Shown here: positions 1-12,643 of the stretch, piece by piece
Layout: every line of letters starts with the position of its first letter
Numbering within the stretch: position 1 is the first letter of the stretch
Source of the DNA: Liolophura sinensis
Lineage: Eukaryota; Mollusca; Polyplacophora; Chitonida; Chitonidae
Direction: 5' to 3'
Length of the DNA stretch: 64,000 nt
Assembly (NCBI RefSeq): GCF_032854445.1
Contig: NC_088306.1
Location: 14,379,386 to 14,443,385 of the forward strand
The notes under the pieces: generated by a model
The model's input: only the letters and a program-made list of their open reading frames with translations
Told to the model about the DNA's origin: nothing
Databases searched by the model: none
Translations under genes and position numbers: made by a program

Positions 1-449
1 AAAGAAACATGATGTAATATTTAAAGATGGGGTTCGTAACAAGGTGCATGTAGAGATGCTAATTTAAGAGGTAGAGATGTTAATTTAAGAGGCAGAGGTG
101 CTAATTTTATTGATGAAACTAGCCTGGATTTTCTGGTATCGGTTGACTGCTTCCACCGTGATTGGGATACTTACTGTATACTAATATTATGTGCATTGTT
201 GTTTTTTAATTAAGGCTCGGGGACACGGTTCATTTCCACCCTTGGCCTGAGGTTAGCTGTAATCATGTGGTCTTCCTTTAGTTTTGTTAGTGATCATTTG
301 CCGTCTCAACACACGTTGATTGCGCTCTGCAGATGAATATTTACGTCAAAACATTCTTAAACTTATTCCCAACGGCCTGTGGTATTCTCCTCCTGCCTCC
401 AGCAATAAAACTTACCGCCGCCATGAAAGTGAACATCATTGAAAATTGT

Positions 450-665
450 TGATTCCTTCTGTTTTATGAATCCGTCTTTACATGCATTTCGTACTTCGTA
501 TACTTTCTAAATCATTTTGTAGTTGTTTTTTTTTTCTTTTTTGAGGCGTTGTTTTGGAAATTGGCTTTGCGATCATTGTTGATCTGGGACAAAATGGTCC
601 TTGCTGATCTTTTGGTTGTCCGCAAGTAAACCAATGTCTGGTTTGACGCCTAAATTAGCATTGTC
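450..665 (+). repeat. Dispersed repeat DR1, module a
   Basis: Shares ttcgtacttcgtatactttc and aattggctttgcgatcattg with copies near 10.2, 24.3, 31.2 and 48.5 kb. The rest of 1-967 shows no gene. Confidence 0.65.
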
Positions 666-967
666 CACTCGTTCTTGATCTGGCTTGTTTGTCCATGGCT
701 TTTCTACTCTAGGCAATTTTACTAGAGTTGTTTCTTACCCACCTATTCGGTATTTCCTTTGGTTTAAAGCAACACAGTGCAGAAATTCAAGAATATATCT
801 GTGGATTCATAAAACGATTCTGTAAATAAGTTGTCTAGTTTCAAAGTGAGAGCCAAAACAGCAGCGGAGAAAGTTTTCAGACTTTTGCTGAAATATTCGT
901 AGTTTCAAATCCACTCTGTGTACAATAGAGGGAAGTTACATGGTCATAAGTAGAAAATGAATAATAC

Positions 968-1234
968 TATTTATTTATTTATTTGATTGGTGTTTTACGC
1001 CGTACTCAAGAATATTTCACTTATACGACGACGGCCAGCATTATGGTGGGTGGAAACCGGGCACAGCCCACGGGAAACCCACGACCATCCGCAGGTTTCT
1101 GACAGCCTTTCCCACTTACGGCCGGAGAGGAAGCCAGCAAGCTGGACTTGAACTCACAGCGACCGCATTGGTGAGAGGCCCCAGGGTCACTGCGCTGCGC
1201 TAGCGCGCTAACCGACTGAGCCACACATGCCCCC
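968..1234 (-). mobile_element. SINE family 1, near full length
   Basis: TTTA tail on the left, tRNA-like head on the right (gctagcgcgctaaccgactgagcc). It keeps the conserved 3' domain gtactcaagaatatttcact. Confidence 0.9.
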
Positions 1235-1905
1235 TGAGTGATATTAGTAACAATATGTAAGACATAAGCTTCTAGTGTACCTATGTGGTTCTTAAAATAA
1301 ACCCAAAACTCCTAAAATTAAATCATCACGCTTTACCGCTGTTGTAGATTATGTAGAGGTAGAATAATAGAAAAAGCTGACTCTGTATTACCAAGTATGG
1401 CCCACATTGAGCAGTTCACCGATAAGGTAGGTCGAACACGGGAGATAACCTCATCAGTTTTGTGACAAAAGTAAAACTTGTCAGGTTATCTCCCCTGTAA
1501 CAATGTGTTAACCCCAACTTATATATAACGTAAACTGTAAAGTAGCATCACAAGTTAATAATCATATATAACCAATTTTCAAAAGGCTCTAAAACACCAC
1601 CTCTGAAATGAATATGTAAGAAATAAAACAAACACAGAAAAGCTGGTACATGAAAGACATAAGACCGAAACAGTGAATAATTTTCAGTGAGGCAAGGAAT
1701 ACAATTGTTATTCAAGATATGACGTCTTGTTCAAATTTCAAACTCGTAATCAGTGGATAATTTCCAGGTCGAATAAAACTTTATCTGGGTCAAACTGTGA
1801 TTATCAAAAATACAGATGTAACAACCATGGATACTTACACAATCGCCAAAACATTTCAAACCTATGGTGAAAATCTTACATGTAATGACGTCTTGCATAC
1901 CGTAG
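1235..1905. other. No feature recognised
   Basis: AT-rich spacer between two SINEs. Only short chance frames are seen. Confidence 0.6.
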
Positions 1906-1910
1906 GTTTG

Positions 1911-2213
1911 AGTGAGTGAGTGAGGGCTTGGGGTTTAACGTCGTACTGAACCATTTGTCAGTCATACAACGACGAAGGAATCCTTAGAGCGCATGTAATG
2001 TGCTTCCTTGTTGCAGGACGGATTTCCGCCGCTTTTTTACCTAGTGCTGCTTCACTTCGACAACTTACCAAAGCCACGCACGTGCCATTATACTGACACG
2101 GGTCAACCAGTCGTTGCACTATCTCCTTCATGCTTAACGCCACCCAGGATTGACCCTGGATCTACCGCTCCAGAAGCGGAAGCTATACCAACTGTGCTAT
2201 CCGGATGGTCCAT
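1911..2213 (-). mobile_element. SINE family 2, full length
   Basis: Left end is a gtgagtgag tail plus a 3' domain (taacgtcgtactgaaccatttgtcag). The right end, as reverse complement, is tRNA-like: ggatagcacagttggtatag, then gggtcaatcctgg as B box. Upstream of gene A. Confidence 0.82.
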
Positions 2214-2630
2214 ATGTTTTAGGGGACAATCCCACGTGCACGGACTAAAAATGCTATATAAACCTTTCATAATGTTATGATTAAGCCTTATTCAATTCTT
2301 TGCAACAACAGACGTCGTGTCTGTTCACTTCAGTCAGATAGAGAACCCCTCCTCAGCCATTATGCGTAAAATTTCATTACATACGCCTTAAATCACATAA
2401 CGAATAGTGCACTACATGCATGTCAATCGAGCTTTAAACGGTAACTCGAAATAAAAGACTCTTACAAAGCTTGATCCATACACAAAGCGATATTCAATGA
2501 GAATAGCTGTTGGAACGAACAGCTCAATGTCTAATTGACAATCTGTCGATATCTGTTGTAAATAATATTGGGCAACGGATATGTCGTTAGCTAATCTTTG
2601 ATATATTCTGATGTCGATTCAAATCTCTGG

Positions 2631-2704
2631 TATTTATAGCAGCTGCAACCTGACGGGCCCACTTTTTCCCCAAAGGCGTTCATCATCTTTCTTTCTTGTC
2701 TCAG
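2631..2704 (+). promoter_or_regulatory. Putative promoter and noncoding first exon of gene A
   Basis: A TATA-like tatttatagc lies at 2631-2640 and a strong donor, tcag|gtaagt, at 2704/2705. The box-to-donor distance of about 71 nt matches the 73-82 nt seen in the four paralogues. The first exon would be roughly 40-45 nt. The assignment is by analogy; no transcript evidence is available. Confidence 0.5.
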
Positions 2705-3544
2705 GTAAGTCTCTGAACTTCAGTCTAGGGGCCGTATCTTCATCGTGTTTATTTAGATGGCCACGTTGTATATATGAACAGAGCAACTGAGATACATATT
2801 TTATTATAAAAATTTATAGAATAGAATATTCCTTACGTCTTTCCAGCGTCATTGAAAACTGTTTCTCTTGGCGTATTTTATATATCAGGGGTAGTGTGTG
2901 AGGCACAACACGTACAGTGCCAGCGCAGCGAAAAGTTATCAAGTGTACTAGAGAGTCCACACAGCTACTGCTTTGGTGGGGTCACTCCTTTGTATAACGT
3001 CTTATTCAAAGCATTTATAGCCATTAATGGAGTCCAAAATAAATTTGTTTGTTTCTTGACATTATGTAGTAGTCTTCCCACTGCTACAGTGGTCACGCCA
3101 AGCTATTTATCAGTAGCTAGGCAATACATGTACCCTTTCTGACCATTAGATACAGCTCTATGCAGATACACGCTTTATAGCTATTAGGCACATAAGGCAG
3201 TATTCAAAACAGTTTGTACTATTTATATAATATAGAGTAGAAATAATTGCATGGTATTACAGAGTAGGCACAAATTTCTTTTGTCTCACAGGCGTCAGGT
3301 CGTGCTGCTATGAAGCAATTGATAAAACTGTAATTCATTGTCACTTCGTTCTGTTTCGAAGTAGGATGAAACTGTTTCTACCTTAGAGAGTCATGTTATT
3401 CTACTCGCTTGTAAGCCAAACAAATCTTCTCCTTTAGATATGCATAGCTGGGCTTAACCCCACTGCCGCATTGGTGTACCGCCAAGCTATTTCATAGCCT
3501 CAGGGCTACCACGCTACCATACTGTCAACTATCAGTTAAGTGTG

Positions 3545-4052
3545 TTCAGTATGTTTTGCCGAAGTGCGACACCCGTTATATAAACTGCAATCGACTTTAA
3601 TCTAAACCCTGTTTCGGACGTTGCCATATTTGACATTATTCGCACCTTTTTGGTGTAATATAACCTTCTTAAATGAATAATGTTTTATATCTTGTAGTAC
3701 ATGATCTCACAGCAGGATGGTTCTGGGGTTGTACGTGAAGAAATTTCTTTATAAAAACAATGTAGTTTGTTGTCCGAGGCAGTGGTGTAAGCTGTGTTAC
3801 TGCTTGGAGTTTGTTCTAACCGCATATTGGTGCAGCCATTGTAAACCAAATTACTCTGCACTCCCATTGTGCAACGTGCCAAGTGCTGAAAAAGTATCCT
3901 AACAGTATTTGTCTTGTATAAATATAAACGTACAGCAGATCAAAGAGCAAAGCTTGTATTGTTACGTGCCACTGATTATAGACAAGTTTGCTATGACTGA
4001 TTTTACAGATAGCTGAATATAGGCGACTGGCTAAAAGAAATAGGCTATAAAT
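3545..4052 (+). repeat. Dispersed repeat DR2
   Basis: About 500 bp shared with 8395-8945 and 55365-56085: ataaactgcaatcgacttta, gttgttctaaccgcatattg-like strings and the end gctgaatataggcgactggc. Noncoding. Located in intron 1 of gene A. Confidence 0.78.
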
Positions 4053-4066
4053 TGCTACTATTCAAG

Positions 4067-4181
4067 TATTTATTTATTTTCATTTGATTGGTGTTGTACG
4101 TGTTTAGTTAGAGTTTACGCCGTACTCGCACGAATATTTCACTTATACACCACCGGCCAGATTTATGGCGGGAGGAAACTG
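4067..4181 (-). mobile_element. SINE family 1, 5'-truncated, with internal insertion
   Basis: Only the 3' domain remains. An extra block of roughly 25 bp (tgtacgtgtttagttagagt) splits the gtgttttacgccg motif. Lies in intron 1 of gene A. Confidence 0.8.
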
Positions 4182-4445
4182 TTTAAGCATTTAAAAGAAA
4201 AATCCTCATGAAATCTTAAGTTAAAGTGACAAGAGGGGGTACTTACCGTTTCCGTGTGCTATTTGCCATTGATCACATTGTTGTTGCTGCTCTGGTTTAC
4301 TCTGTAGGCTGTAAATCTTTTATTATATTATTGTTTTTCACCGCGGGTTGCATTTATGAAATACGTGTGCGTTGCAGCTTGTGACGGTACATCGATGATT
4401 TTTTTCCTGTTTTCTTGTTTTGCTTGAATTTACAGAAAGAGAAAA

Positions 4446-6793
4446 ATGAAGGCTCCGTTGTTTATTGGCATTTTTGTGTGCCTTGTCAGTCTCACTTCAT
4501 CCACATGTATGGCCGGTATGTTACTGCATTTGTAAATTACTTTTACATTTACTTTAAATTATAAACCGTAAGTGGAAAGGCCTGTCAGCAGCTTTCAAAT
4601 GGTCACGCGTTCCTCCAGGCTATGCCCGGTTTCCCCCCACCATAATGCTGGCGGCCGTCGTATAAGTGAAATATTCTTGAGTACAGCCTAAAACACCAGT
4701 CAAATAATAAAGAAAAATCAAATAAATTTAAATGCCCGTATTTAATTTAGGGGCAAAGCATCGATTATATATCAACAGTACAGTTTATTTGGTAGAGGTC
4801 GGTCAGCATACAGATGATATCATATGTTAACTAAACAGTGCACACCTCCTCCACAACTAGAGGTAAAAATTCCCACACTACAAACAAAGGAACGATATCA
4901 TAGATTTCCATTATATATGTGAAGTCCATACAATGATTTAAATATTCCGCGATTAGGATCCTCGCCACAATTAGACGAAACGGAAATGAAATTCAATTCA
5001 GTTTTACCAATATCCCTGCAACTCGTTTCTCGTAAAGTTTGAAAAGATGGGCGGACTCACGGGCAGGCGGACAGACGGTGACAAAAGCATAACCGACTTT
5101 AGGAAGGCATATTGTGATGGCGACATTATATTGGCTACTCTCGGTTTGATATCACATGTCTAGTTAATTATGCACACAACATGAAGACATCCCCAGCCTT
5201 TCTTGTGTTTTTGTCCGTTCTGAGCTTTAAAATTTTCCAGAAGAACGTTGGATGTCAATTAAAACCACCACCACAAGGGTTTGTCTCGGAAATTTTTCGT
5301 CGTCTCTAAATGACGAGGAATCTTTTGTCCACGACCAGTCACCAGATATGACAAACACAACTGGTGGTCAGTATTGAATCTTTCAGGAAACTATTTGTTT
5401 ATCCGTCTGTTTCCTAGCTACTATACGGAAACAGTTATGCAGGGATTTGTGTGCCGTTTGTGTGGCGGAAACTTACGCTCTTGGCATGTAGACTAATTTT
5501 CGATTACTGACTGCTGTTTGGGGTGGGTTTTGAGGCATTTCTGAGCATTCATCTGATTTGTTTTGAGCTTTGCACAGTATAGAGAAATATGTGGGCATAG
5601 TCCCAAATCATGCCAACAAAAGTTTATTCAGTTTGTGATCCTCGATAACCTGCTCTTGCAATCGTGCAAACATTATGAACGATATGTTCGCGCTGCAATT
5701 CATAGTATCAGCTTTCATCTCTTAATCTCTCACCAGGTCCAGAGTCCTCGTGCATGGAGGGGTGGAACGTCGTTTGTAGCCGACCATTGGCCGACTTTAC
5801 CGTCAAGAAAGCCAAAAGATTCTGTAAGAAAATGCGGAACGGGCAGGTAGTCAAAGGACAGTGTGTAATAGGTAAATTCAGGTCATAAGTGGTTAAAAAT
5901 GAATTTACATAAGATTCATTTGCGGAGTTCAAAGACATTTGAACCCAATTTACCCTAACATACGGACCCCATAATTCTGATTATGTTTTCTAATTTTTTC
6001 CATGGTCAGAGAGAATATGAGACAATATTGTTCAATTCAATAATCTATATATTAAAAATATATAAACAGAAAAACTGGTGTAGCGTACCTTCATTTGTTT
6101 TTGATTAGTTTTGTTGCATTCGGCTACATAATTTGTTGTCACAGCAGTTCCAGCAGCCACAAGCCATAATGTGGTCGTAAGCTCGAATCCAGCTCTCGCT
6201 GGTTCAGCTGTTTTCGGATCAAGAAGTTTGTGAGGTACCTGGCGAATTATGGTGATTGACTCCAGGCAATTCGATATGCTCTGATGATAATCATACTATT
6301 GTCATATAAGAGGAAAGAATCTGTATTACGCTGTAAAGCCTCGATGATATAGGTAAATTTCTTAGCATCTTTTCAAACCTATCCGAGGGATATTTGTACC
6401 CGTTACGGACTAACCTGCCATACATTACAATAACCTAAGCGGATGGGGAGATTTATATAGTACATTAACATATACACGGACCAATTTCGATAAATGTTAC
6501 CATTAAATTGCGCGTTACCAAACACATTTAGTGTCGTAATTCAAATCTTCTTAACTATATTTGAGATTTCTTGTCAGGGCGTAATTCACAGTTTCCTCTA
6601 TCACATATGTTTTCCTTTATGTCTTCTGCTACACCTATACCTCCAGTCCTGATTAATGTTATACTTCAACTTGTTTTATCTCCGACTTATTTCCTTTGCT
6701 AAAACTCTACATATTTTGAACGTTTTCCTGTTAACTTTTTCAGCGGGTGGATTGGGTGTAAACACGAACGCATGTTGTACGCTTGGGAAGTAA
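4446..6793 (+). CDS. Secreted six-cysteine peptide, gene A (3 coding exons)
   Basis: Coding exons are 4446-4515, 5737-5871 and 6744-6793, joined by GT-AG phase-1 introns; the product is 84 residues. A noncoding exon probably ends at 2704 (donor tcag|gtaagt), and the signal exon starts at 4436 after ttacag. The first 23 residues are a hydrophobic signal peptide starting MKAPLFIGIF. The mature part has six cysteines: C-x7-C-x15-C-x12-C-x12-CC-x2-GK-stop. It contains CMEGWNVVCSRP and ends NACCTLGK. Net charge of the mature part is about +7 by hand count. AATAAA at 6939 is a likely poly(A) signal. The protein should be exported and disulfide-bonded. The family is not recognised; an antimicrobial, venom-like or signalling peptide are all possible. 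The gene model is strong because four paralogues share it; function is unknown. Confidence 0.82.
4572..4730 (+). mobile_element. SINE family 1, 3' half
   Basis: Begins in the middle of the body and runs through cataatgctggcggccgtcg to an A-rich tail. It lies in the second intron of gene A. Confidence 0.85.
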
Positions 6794-7439
6794 ACAAAAG
6801 AGCAGCATAACGAAGAGAGGACGGAAAGATTTGAACTCAAGACTATTTTGATGCGAATACAAAAACATCAGTGATGATGATTTGAGCGTTCCTTTCACGT
6901 ACGGTGTCGTTTTCCCATATTATATTACATGAGGGTTAAATAAATACATCAGGAGATGACGAAGGACTCTGCGTTGTTATTATCAGAATATGGATATAAC
7001 TGCAGCCCTCTGAGGAGATTATTTGTTTGGCTGAGAAAGTTCGGACAGTTTTATCCAATGATACAGCACTCAGGTCTTATCAATGGGAGAAGTAAGAAGT
7101 AGTAAGCAAGTCGACAATGATTTGGCAAATCTTCTGACTTAAAGCCACTGCCGATACAGTAACAGGTGTAGAATCGGGTGTTTCGAGAGCATAGCTTTTG
7201 TCCAGTGACGGCTCCCATCTTTTGGAAAGTATTTGATGGAATCGATGGGATTTTGCCGGCGTTACGCACGTGTAACCGTTCATGAGAGTTTGGTACGAAC
7301 ATCCGTGTTTCTTTCATCCTGTCGACTACATTCTACTGTCTGCAAAATCAGTCATATTCGCTACAAATTTTGCCTTAAATCAGTGACACATAACAATATA
7401 TGTTGGAAGTCGATATTCCTGCACAGAAAATGTAGTTTA

Positions 7440-7645
7440 AGCACTTTTCTAATTCATAATGCTAAAGTATTGAAGCTGCATTTCCCTTGCAATTGTATAG
7501 ACTTACAACGTAACAATGTGTAGTGCTTGTGGTGTTACGTGTCTCTAACGAAAGACAATTTTTGTTGCGAGTATGACCGATTTTACAAACATCTGAATAT
7601 AGGCGACTGACTAAAAGAAAAAGACTATAGTGTGTACATCAAATC
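7440..7645 (+). repeat. Dispersed repeat DR2, 3' part
   Basis: Ends with gaatataggcgactgactaa like the fuller copies. The surrounding 6960-8170 has no gene that I can support. Confidence 0.68.
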
Positions 7646-8172
7646 TTCACTTCAAGTTTCGAAAATGTTACATCACTCAGATCGTGCATGATATCTGGCC
7701 TGTGATAGTTGTATCTAATTCCGCTTAACACGGGGCTGAGGAAGCCAACAGGAGCCGGCACGCTAATCACGAGGCCATGGAGGCACCCAGTTGCAGTCTA
7801 AGCGCGACCTATATTTACATGTCACGTCATCTTGTTTATATTGCAAGATAAACAAACGCTGCATAAAACAATACACATTTACTTTTTCAGAGAAACTTGC
7901 CCTCTGTGCTCTTTTACATTGCGAATTTGTATATTTTCTCGCTTTCACTGCTTGTTTACATGAACAGTTAGAATAAAACCCCAGCAGAGGTAAATAGACA
8001 AGAGCAAGTATTTCACCGGTTATGTGTGCCCTTTTACCAATAATCACGCTGTTGTCGCTGCTCAGCTATTTCTCCGTGTGCTGTACGTTTTAACTATATT
8101 GGATGCAATAAGGAGACTATAAGGAGCTAGGGTCTGTTTATTCATCGTGTTAAATTAGATGGACACGTTGGA

Positions 8173-8370
8173 TTTGTTTATTTGATTGGTCTTTTGCGTT
8201 GTACTCAAGAATATGCATTTATACGACGCCGGTCAGCATCATGCTGGGAGGAAACTGGGCAGAACCCAGGGGAAATCCACGCCCACCAGGTTGCTGGTAC
8301 ACCTTCTTACGTACGGCCGTATAGAAAGCCATCATGAGCTGGACTTGAACACACAGCGAACTCACAGATT
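8173..8370 (-). mobile_element. SINE family 1, head missing
   Basis: Body and B-box region (gagctggacttgaac) are kept; it ends abruptly in repeat DR2 sequence, into which it appears inserted. Confidence 0.82.
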
Positions 8371-8394
8371 ATTGGGTATAGTTCAACGTTTTGA

Positions 8395-8945
8395 CGGAAG
8401 GCGACGCCAGTTACGTAAACTGATATCGACTGTATTGTGAATCCTGTTTCTGACACTGCCATGGTGGAAATTGTTTACACGTTTTTGTGTAATATAACCT
8501 TATTAAGGGAATTCTATTTTATCTGTTGTAGTATATGATCTCACAGCAGTATCATTTTATAGATGGATGTTAAGAAATTAAAGCGATGTAGTATATTTGC
8601 TAAGACAGTAGTGTAGGGTGTGTTATAGCGTAAAGTTTGTTCTATGCGGTTGTTGGTGCAGCCAGTGTAAAATAAATTACTCTCCACGCCCATTGTCCAT
8701 TTGCTTTTGAATAATTATGACGTCATCCAAGGCAGTGAGTTTTTTTTATCGAAACTAAGCTTATGGAGTTCGAACATTATAAAATGCATTTTCTTTGCAA
8801 TAATGTGGACGCCCAATATATATCAGTGTTTAGAGCTGGGGTTGTTACATGTAACTGACTAAAAGCAACCTTGGCAGTGAGTATGACTAATTTCACAGAG
8901 AGCTGAATATACGCGACTCGCTAAAAGAAACAGGCTATAGGACGT
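8395..8945 (+). repeat. Dispersed repeat DR2, fuller copy
   Basis: Aligns end to end with 3545-4052, including ataaccttattaagggaatt and gctgaatatacgcgactcgc. Confidence 0.75.
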
Positions 8946-8949
8946 TACA

Positions 8950-9230
8950 CGGTTTGAATATTGATTTCACTCATTCGCAAAGAACATACTTTGCGTCTTT
9001 TCAACACATCATGGAAAACCGTTGACCGGTTCCCTCGCATGACTCCATTCTATCTTCGTACTTTATATACTTTCTTAGTTTTGATGGTCTTGGCCTTGTG
9101 ATAAATGAACAGAAACGTCCATCTTGCTTGACGGCTGGTATAGGAGTCTATGGTTCGACGCATAGATTCGTAAATACCAGCTGATCCCTAAAACGACGTT
9201 TAACACAAACCACTTAAGAATTGAGAAAGT
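8950..9230. repeat. Dispersed repeat DR1, module a, with inverted piece
   Basis: ttcgtactttatatactttcttag and aacgtccatcttgcttgacg are in direct orientation; acgacgtttaacacaaacca further right is inverted relative to it. Confidence 0.6.
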
Positions 9231-9349
9231 ATATGAAGTATGAAATAAGGACCGAAATCTAAGGAATGCTTCTCTATTACGTTCTGCCAACTTTATTTAA
9301 TATTTACATTTATGTAATTATCCCTTGTATATTCCTTACATAATTGATG

Positions 9350-9614
9350 TTTATTTATTTATTGATCGGGGCTTTACGCCGTACTCAAGAATATTTCACT
9401 TATACGACGGCGGCCAGCATTATGGTGGGAGGAAACCGGGCAGAGTCCGGGGGAAACACACGACCATCCGCAGGTTGCTGGAAGACCTTCCCACTTACGG
9501 CCGGAGAGGAAGCCAACATGAGCTGGACTTGAACTCACAGCAACCGCATTGGTGAGAGACTCCTGGGTCATTACGCTGTGCTAACGTGCTAAACAGCTGA
9601 GCCACGGAGGTCCC
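9350..9614 (-). mobile_element. SINE family 1, full length
   Basis: Complete from the ttatttattt tail to the head ctgagccacggagg. Close to the family consensus. Confidence 0.92.
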
Positions 9615-10134
9615 CTCATAACTGATGTTTAGTGTTTCTCGAAAATGCCACTTCATAGTTTCCGAGTTTATGAATGATGGGCTTGCCTGTTCCCGCGGTT
9701 CTCAGGGAACAAGAAATAGTTTCAATTCAGGCTCATAAAATGTCTTTTCTTGCAGAGCCATACGTAAAAGAGGCATGCGAATGGCTTGTACCTATCTCGC
9801 CTTGTATATTTATTTGTACAACGGTGATTATTTCGTCGTTTGAGCTCCTTCTGCGTATGAAGTGCGGGTTTCTCAACCGTAAAATTATAAAAAATAAATC
9901 ATTCTAGCACACGTCATATGTGATATGTATCATAACTGGTTAAGTGTATAAATGAAATGTTGAAGAAGTGGCTTGTACACAGATTGATTCATTTATAGCA
10001 ATATAAAGATAGTTATGTCTTTCCACTATATCCTTGGTGTTTGCACCGCACTTTTACCGTGAAATAACATGTGCCCGTGTTGCACATTTACTGGGCGAGA
10101 TAAGAAAGTTATTTACTTATTACATGCTTCCCTA

Positions 10135-10335
10135 GAAACTTTGAGTCCTTCCAACATCATTGAAAACTGCTTTATCTTTTTATGAATTCGTCTAAATTTC
10201 GTACTTCATATACTTTATTCATTATTCAGTGTTTTGGGTTGAACGTTGTTTTGGGAGCTTGTCTTGCGATTTTTTAGCTTGAGCGTCCGTTTTGGTTGAC
10301 GGATGATATGTAAGAACGCCTAGATTAGAATATGT
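10135..10335 (+). repeat. Dispersed repeat DR1, module a
   Basis: tgaacgttgttttgggagctt and gagcgtccgttttggttgac match the family. From here to 11285 no gene is recognised. Confidence 0.65.
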
Positions 10336-10959
10336 TAAGTTTAAAGACTAGGTATTATCGCCATTCTGGGATCACTTCGTTGACCGTCCGGCTTGAAGTG
10401 GAGTTGCTCGAAATTAAACCGGGGTCGTGTCATACAAAAGACTTAACAAATTCTACTTGTTGCTGTGTCGCTTAGCGCTCAACACTGACAGGGTAGAGCA
10501 AGAGCTACTGGGCGGCCAGGTGTCACTATAATGCGACTGGATGGACCATCATGTCTATCTTCAGCTTGTCAGCACTTTGGCGGCATGGATTCGCCCTGCA
10601 ACAATAAGACACAGTATATATATACACACCGAGCGTCATCGCGTCACCTGCTTGTCGTCATATGAAGGAAAAATTGTTACATACGACGTAAAATCCCAAT
10701 CATACTCCAAAGAGTTGTCAACAAAAGTTCTTACACGATTGACTGGTTTTTATGAATTAGTTGCAAGGCTTAATTCCTGGTAAGGACATTAACTTTCTAG
10801 ATATTATCTATTTGGTAGCCGGATTACTTCCTGTTACTATAACGAATTTGCAAGACAAAGTGCAACATACTGTCAATTTACTTCTGAGTATAAAGGATGT
10901 TAGGAGAGCTCTTGAAAGTAGCAATATAAAATCAAGTCAGGTTATAATGAAGCGGTATT

Positions 10960-11215
10960 TAGAATTCTTCATCGCTGGTCTGCTGTTACTCTCTGTTGCA
11001 GTCTTTGATACTGTGTGCCTGACGTATAAACCAGGATTCTCATGTCTCATGGGGGATTACTAGTCCCCGTGGCATTGTCCCTGTGTATTGTTCTCTTTGT
11101 TACAATATATTAAATGTGATGACTCTACAAGATTTGAATCATTTTGTACCAGTGATGTCTAGTAAATTTTTTATTAACATCGCCGCATTTTTCTCTAATT
11201 CTGCATCACTGCATT
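10960..11215 (-). repeat. Dispersed repeat shared with 40.56-40.81 kb
   Basis: taaaccaggattctcatg, aaatgtgatg and ccagtgatgtctagtaaatt reappear in the same order at 40630-40800. Short open frames here are chance. Confidence 0.6.
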
Positions 11216-11301
11216 TTTTTCCTAATTCTGTCTAAGCCAAGGTGCGATGGGGTGTCTAAGTTGATACTATTAACACATTCACATGAAGTCAGAGGTATTT
11301 A

Positions 11302-11390
11302 TTTGTTTATTTATTTATTTGATTAGTGTTTTACGCCGTACTCAAGAATATTTCACTTATACGACGGCGGCCAGCATTATGTTGGGAGGA
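11302..11390 (-). mobile_element. SINE family 1, 5'-truncated, with target-site duplication
   Basis: Flanked by AAGTCAGAGGTATTTA (11286-11301) and AAGTCAGAAGTATTTA (11391-11406), a 16-bp duplication with one mismatch. Confidence 0.88.
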
Positions 11391-11406
11391 AAGTCAGAAG
11401 TATTTA

Positions 11407-12640
11407 CAGCTGACAAGAGGCTACGTGTGACTATTTGTCCCAGTGTCGCCGCTGCTATACTTCAAAAGAGGCAATGTCTCGTAAAGGACATTATGATAAG
11501 TTGGCACATCCTAGGTGGCGACATGGCGGTTTAGTGATACAAACTGCATGCCAAGAACAAAGAACACAACTAATTATATGGCGTTATTTCAGGAAACACG
11601 GTCAATAGGCGTGATTTTTTGACGTCTAGATCATACTGCAATAGCAACTGGCTTCGCTGCATATGTTTTTTACCAAGTTCTCCTTGTACCATGGTGCTAA
11701 GGGTGTAAATTAAGCATATACATGAACAATTAGAGTTATATCCCTAAAAGGGGTGGTTTGACAGGCCGTATTTCACACGTCACGTATCACAATTCTTCCT
11801 TCTCAGCTTTGGTTTTACTCTCCAAGCTTCGGTATATTTATGTCCATCAAAAGGGTAATTTACATTCCCAAAACTAAAATCAGATATTCTTTGGCAAAGG
11901 CGTAAGGGTATGCTATGCTGCCGGTTTTTTTTTAAGATGGAATTAAAAAACATACTATGTAGAGTATTACCGAATTTCTGTCAACCACACAATTTATATA
12001 TTCAGAAGTGCAGCGCAAAACACCAATCCAAAAAATTACATCAATACATAAATATATTCAAGGCTTACTGAACATGTGAGCTGCGGCCATTAAAACTTCG
12101 TAAAATTTATTTTTGCAACGGCGGTAATACTTCACACGTTTAATTTGTTATGTGCATATACATATCTCACATATATATCAATGATCTCAAAGACTCTTCT
12201 CAAATCCATAATATAAAAATAGAACAAAATACCCAAGAGTAGTTTAGCGTTAGTACACACTGTCCACACAATGTACGAGTTTCCCAGTTCATCCAAAGTC
12301 CAAACACCGGTCCATCAGCTTATGACATAATAAATGTGAGATGATGTCTTCCTGATTTTTAAAACCTGGATTATATTTCGACAGGATTAAAATGATAAGA
12401 TAGCCCGTTTTTTTACCACGGAGGCAGTTACCATAGAAAAAGGTGTCATATTTAAAATCTGCTGTTTTTAACTTGCATGCTCATCGATGGGATTCGCATT
12501 CACAGGTAGAAAATTCACACGAAAGCTGTGTTCATGAGGGAGAAAGTTGTTTCACAATATATGTAGGATCAACAGTGAAAGACAATAATAAATAAACACC
12601 ACACAGGTAACCCTGTTTTACGTGACCCTTTGTATAACAC
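11407..12640. other. Desaturase 3' flank
   Basis: No coding signal. TTTATT at 12106-12111 is AATAAA on the minus strand and could end the desaturase transcript, giving a 3' UTR near 530 nt. A weak SINE tail (caaaacaccaatccaaaaaa) lies near 12020. Confidence 0.45.
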
Positions 12641-12643
12641 AAG

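Noticed and set aside
813-835. String resembling the cysteine-3 region of the peptide family (aaacgattctgtaaataa)
   Set aside because: No other family residues, splice sites or signal exon nearby; chance match.
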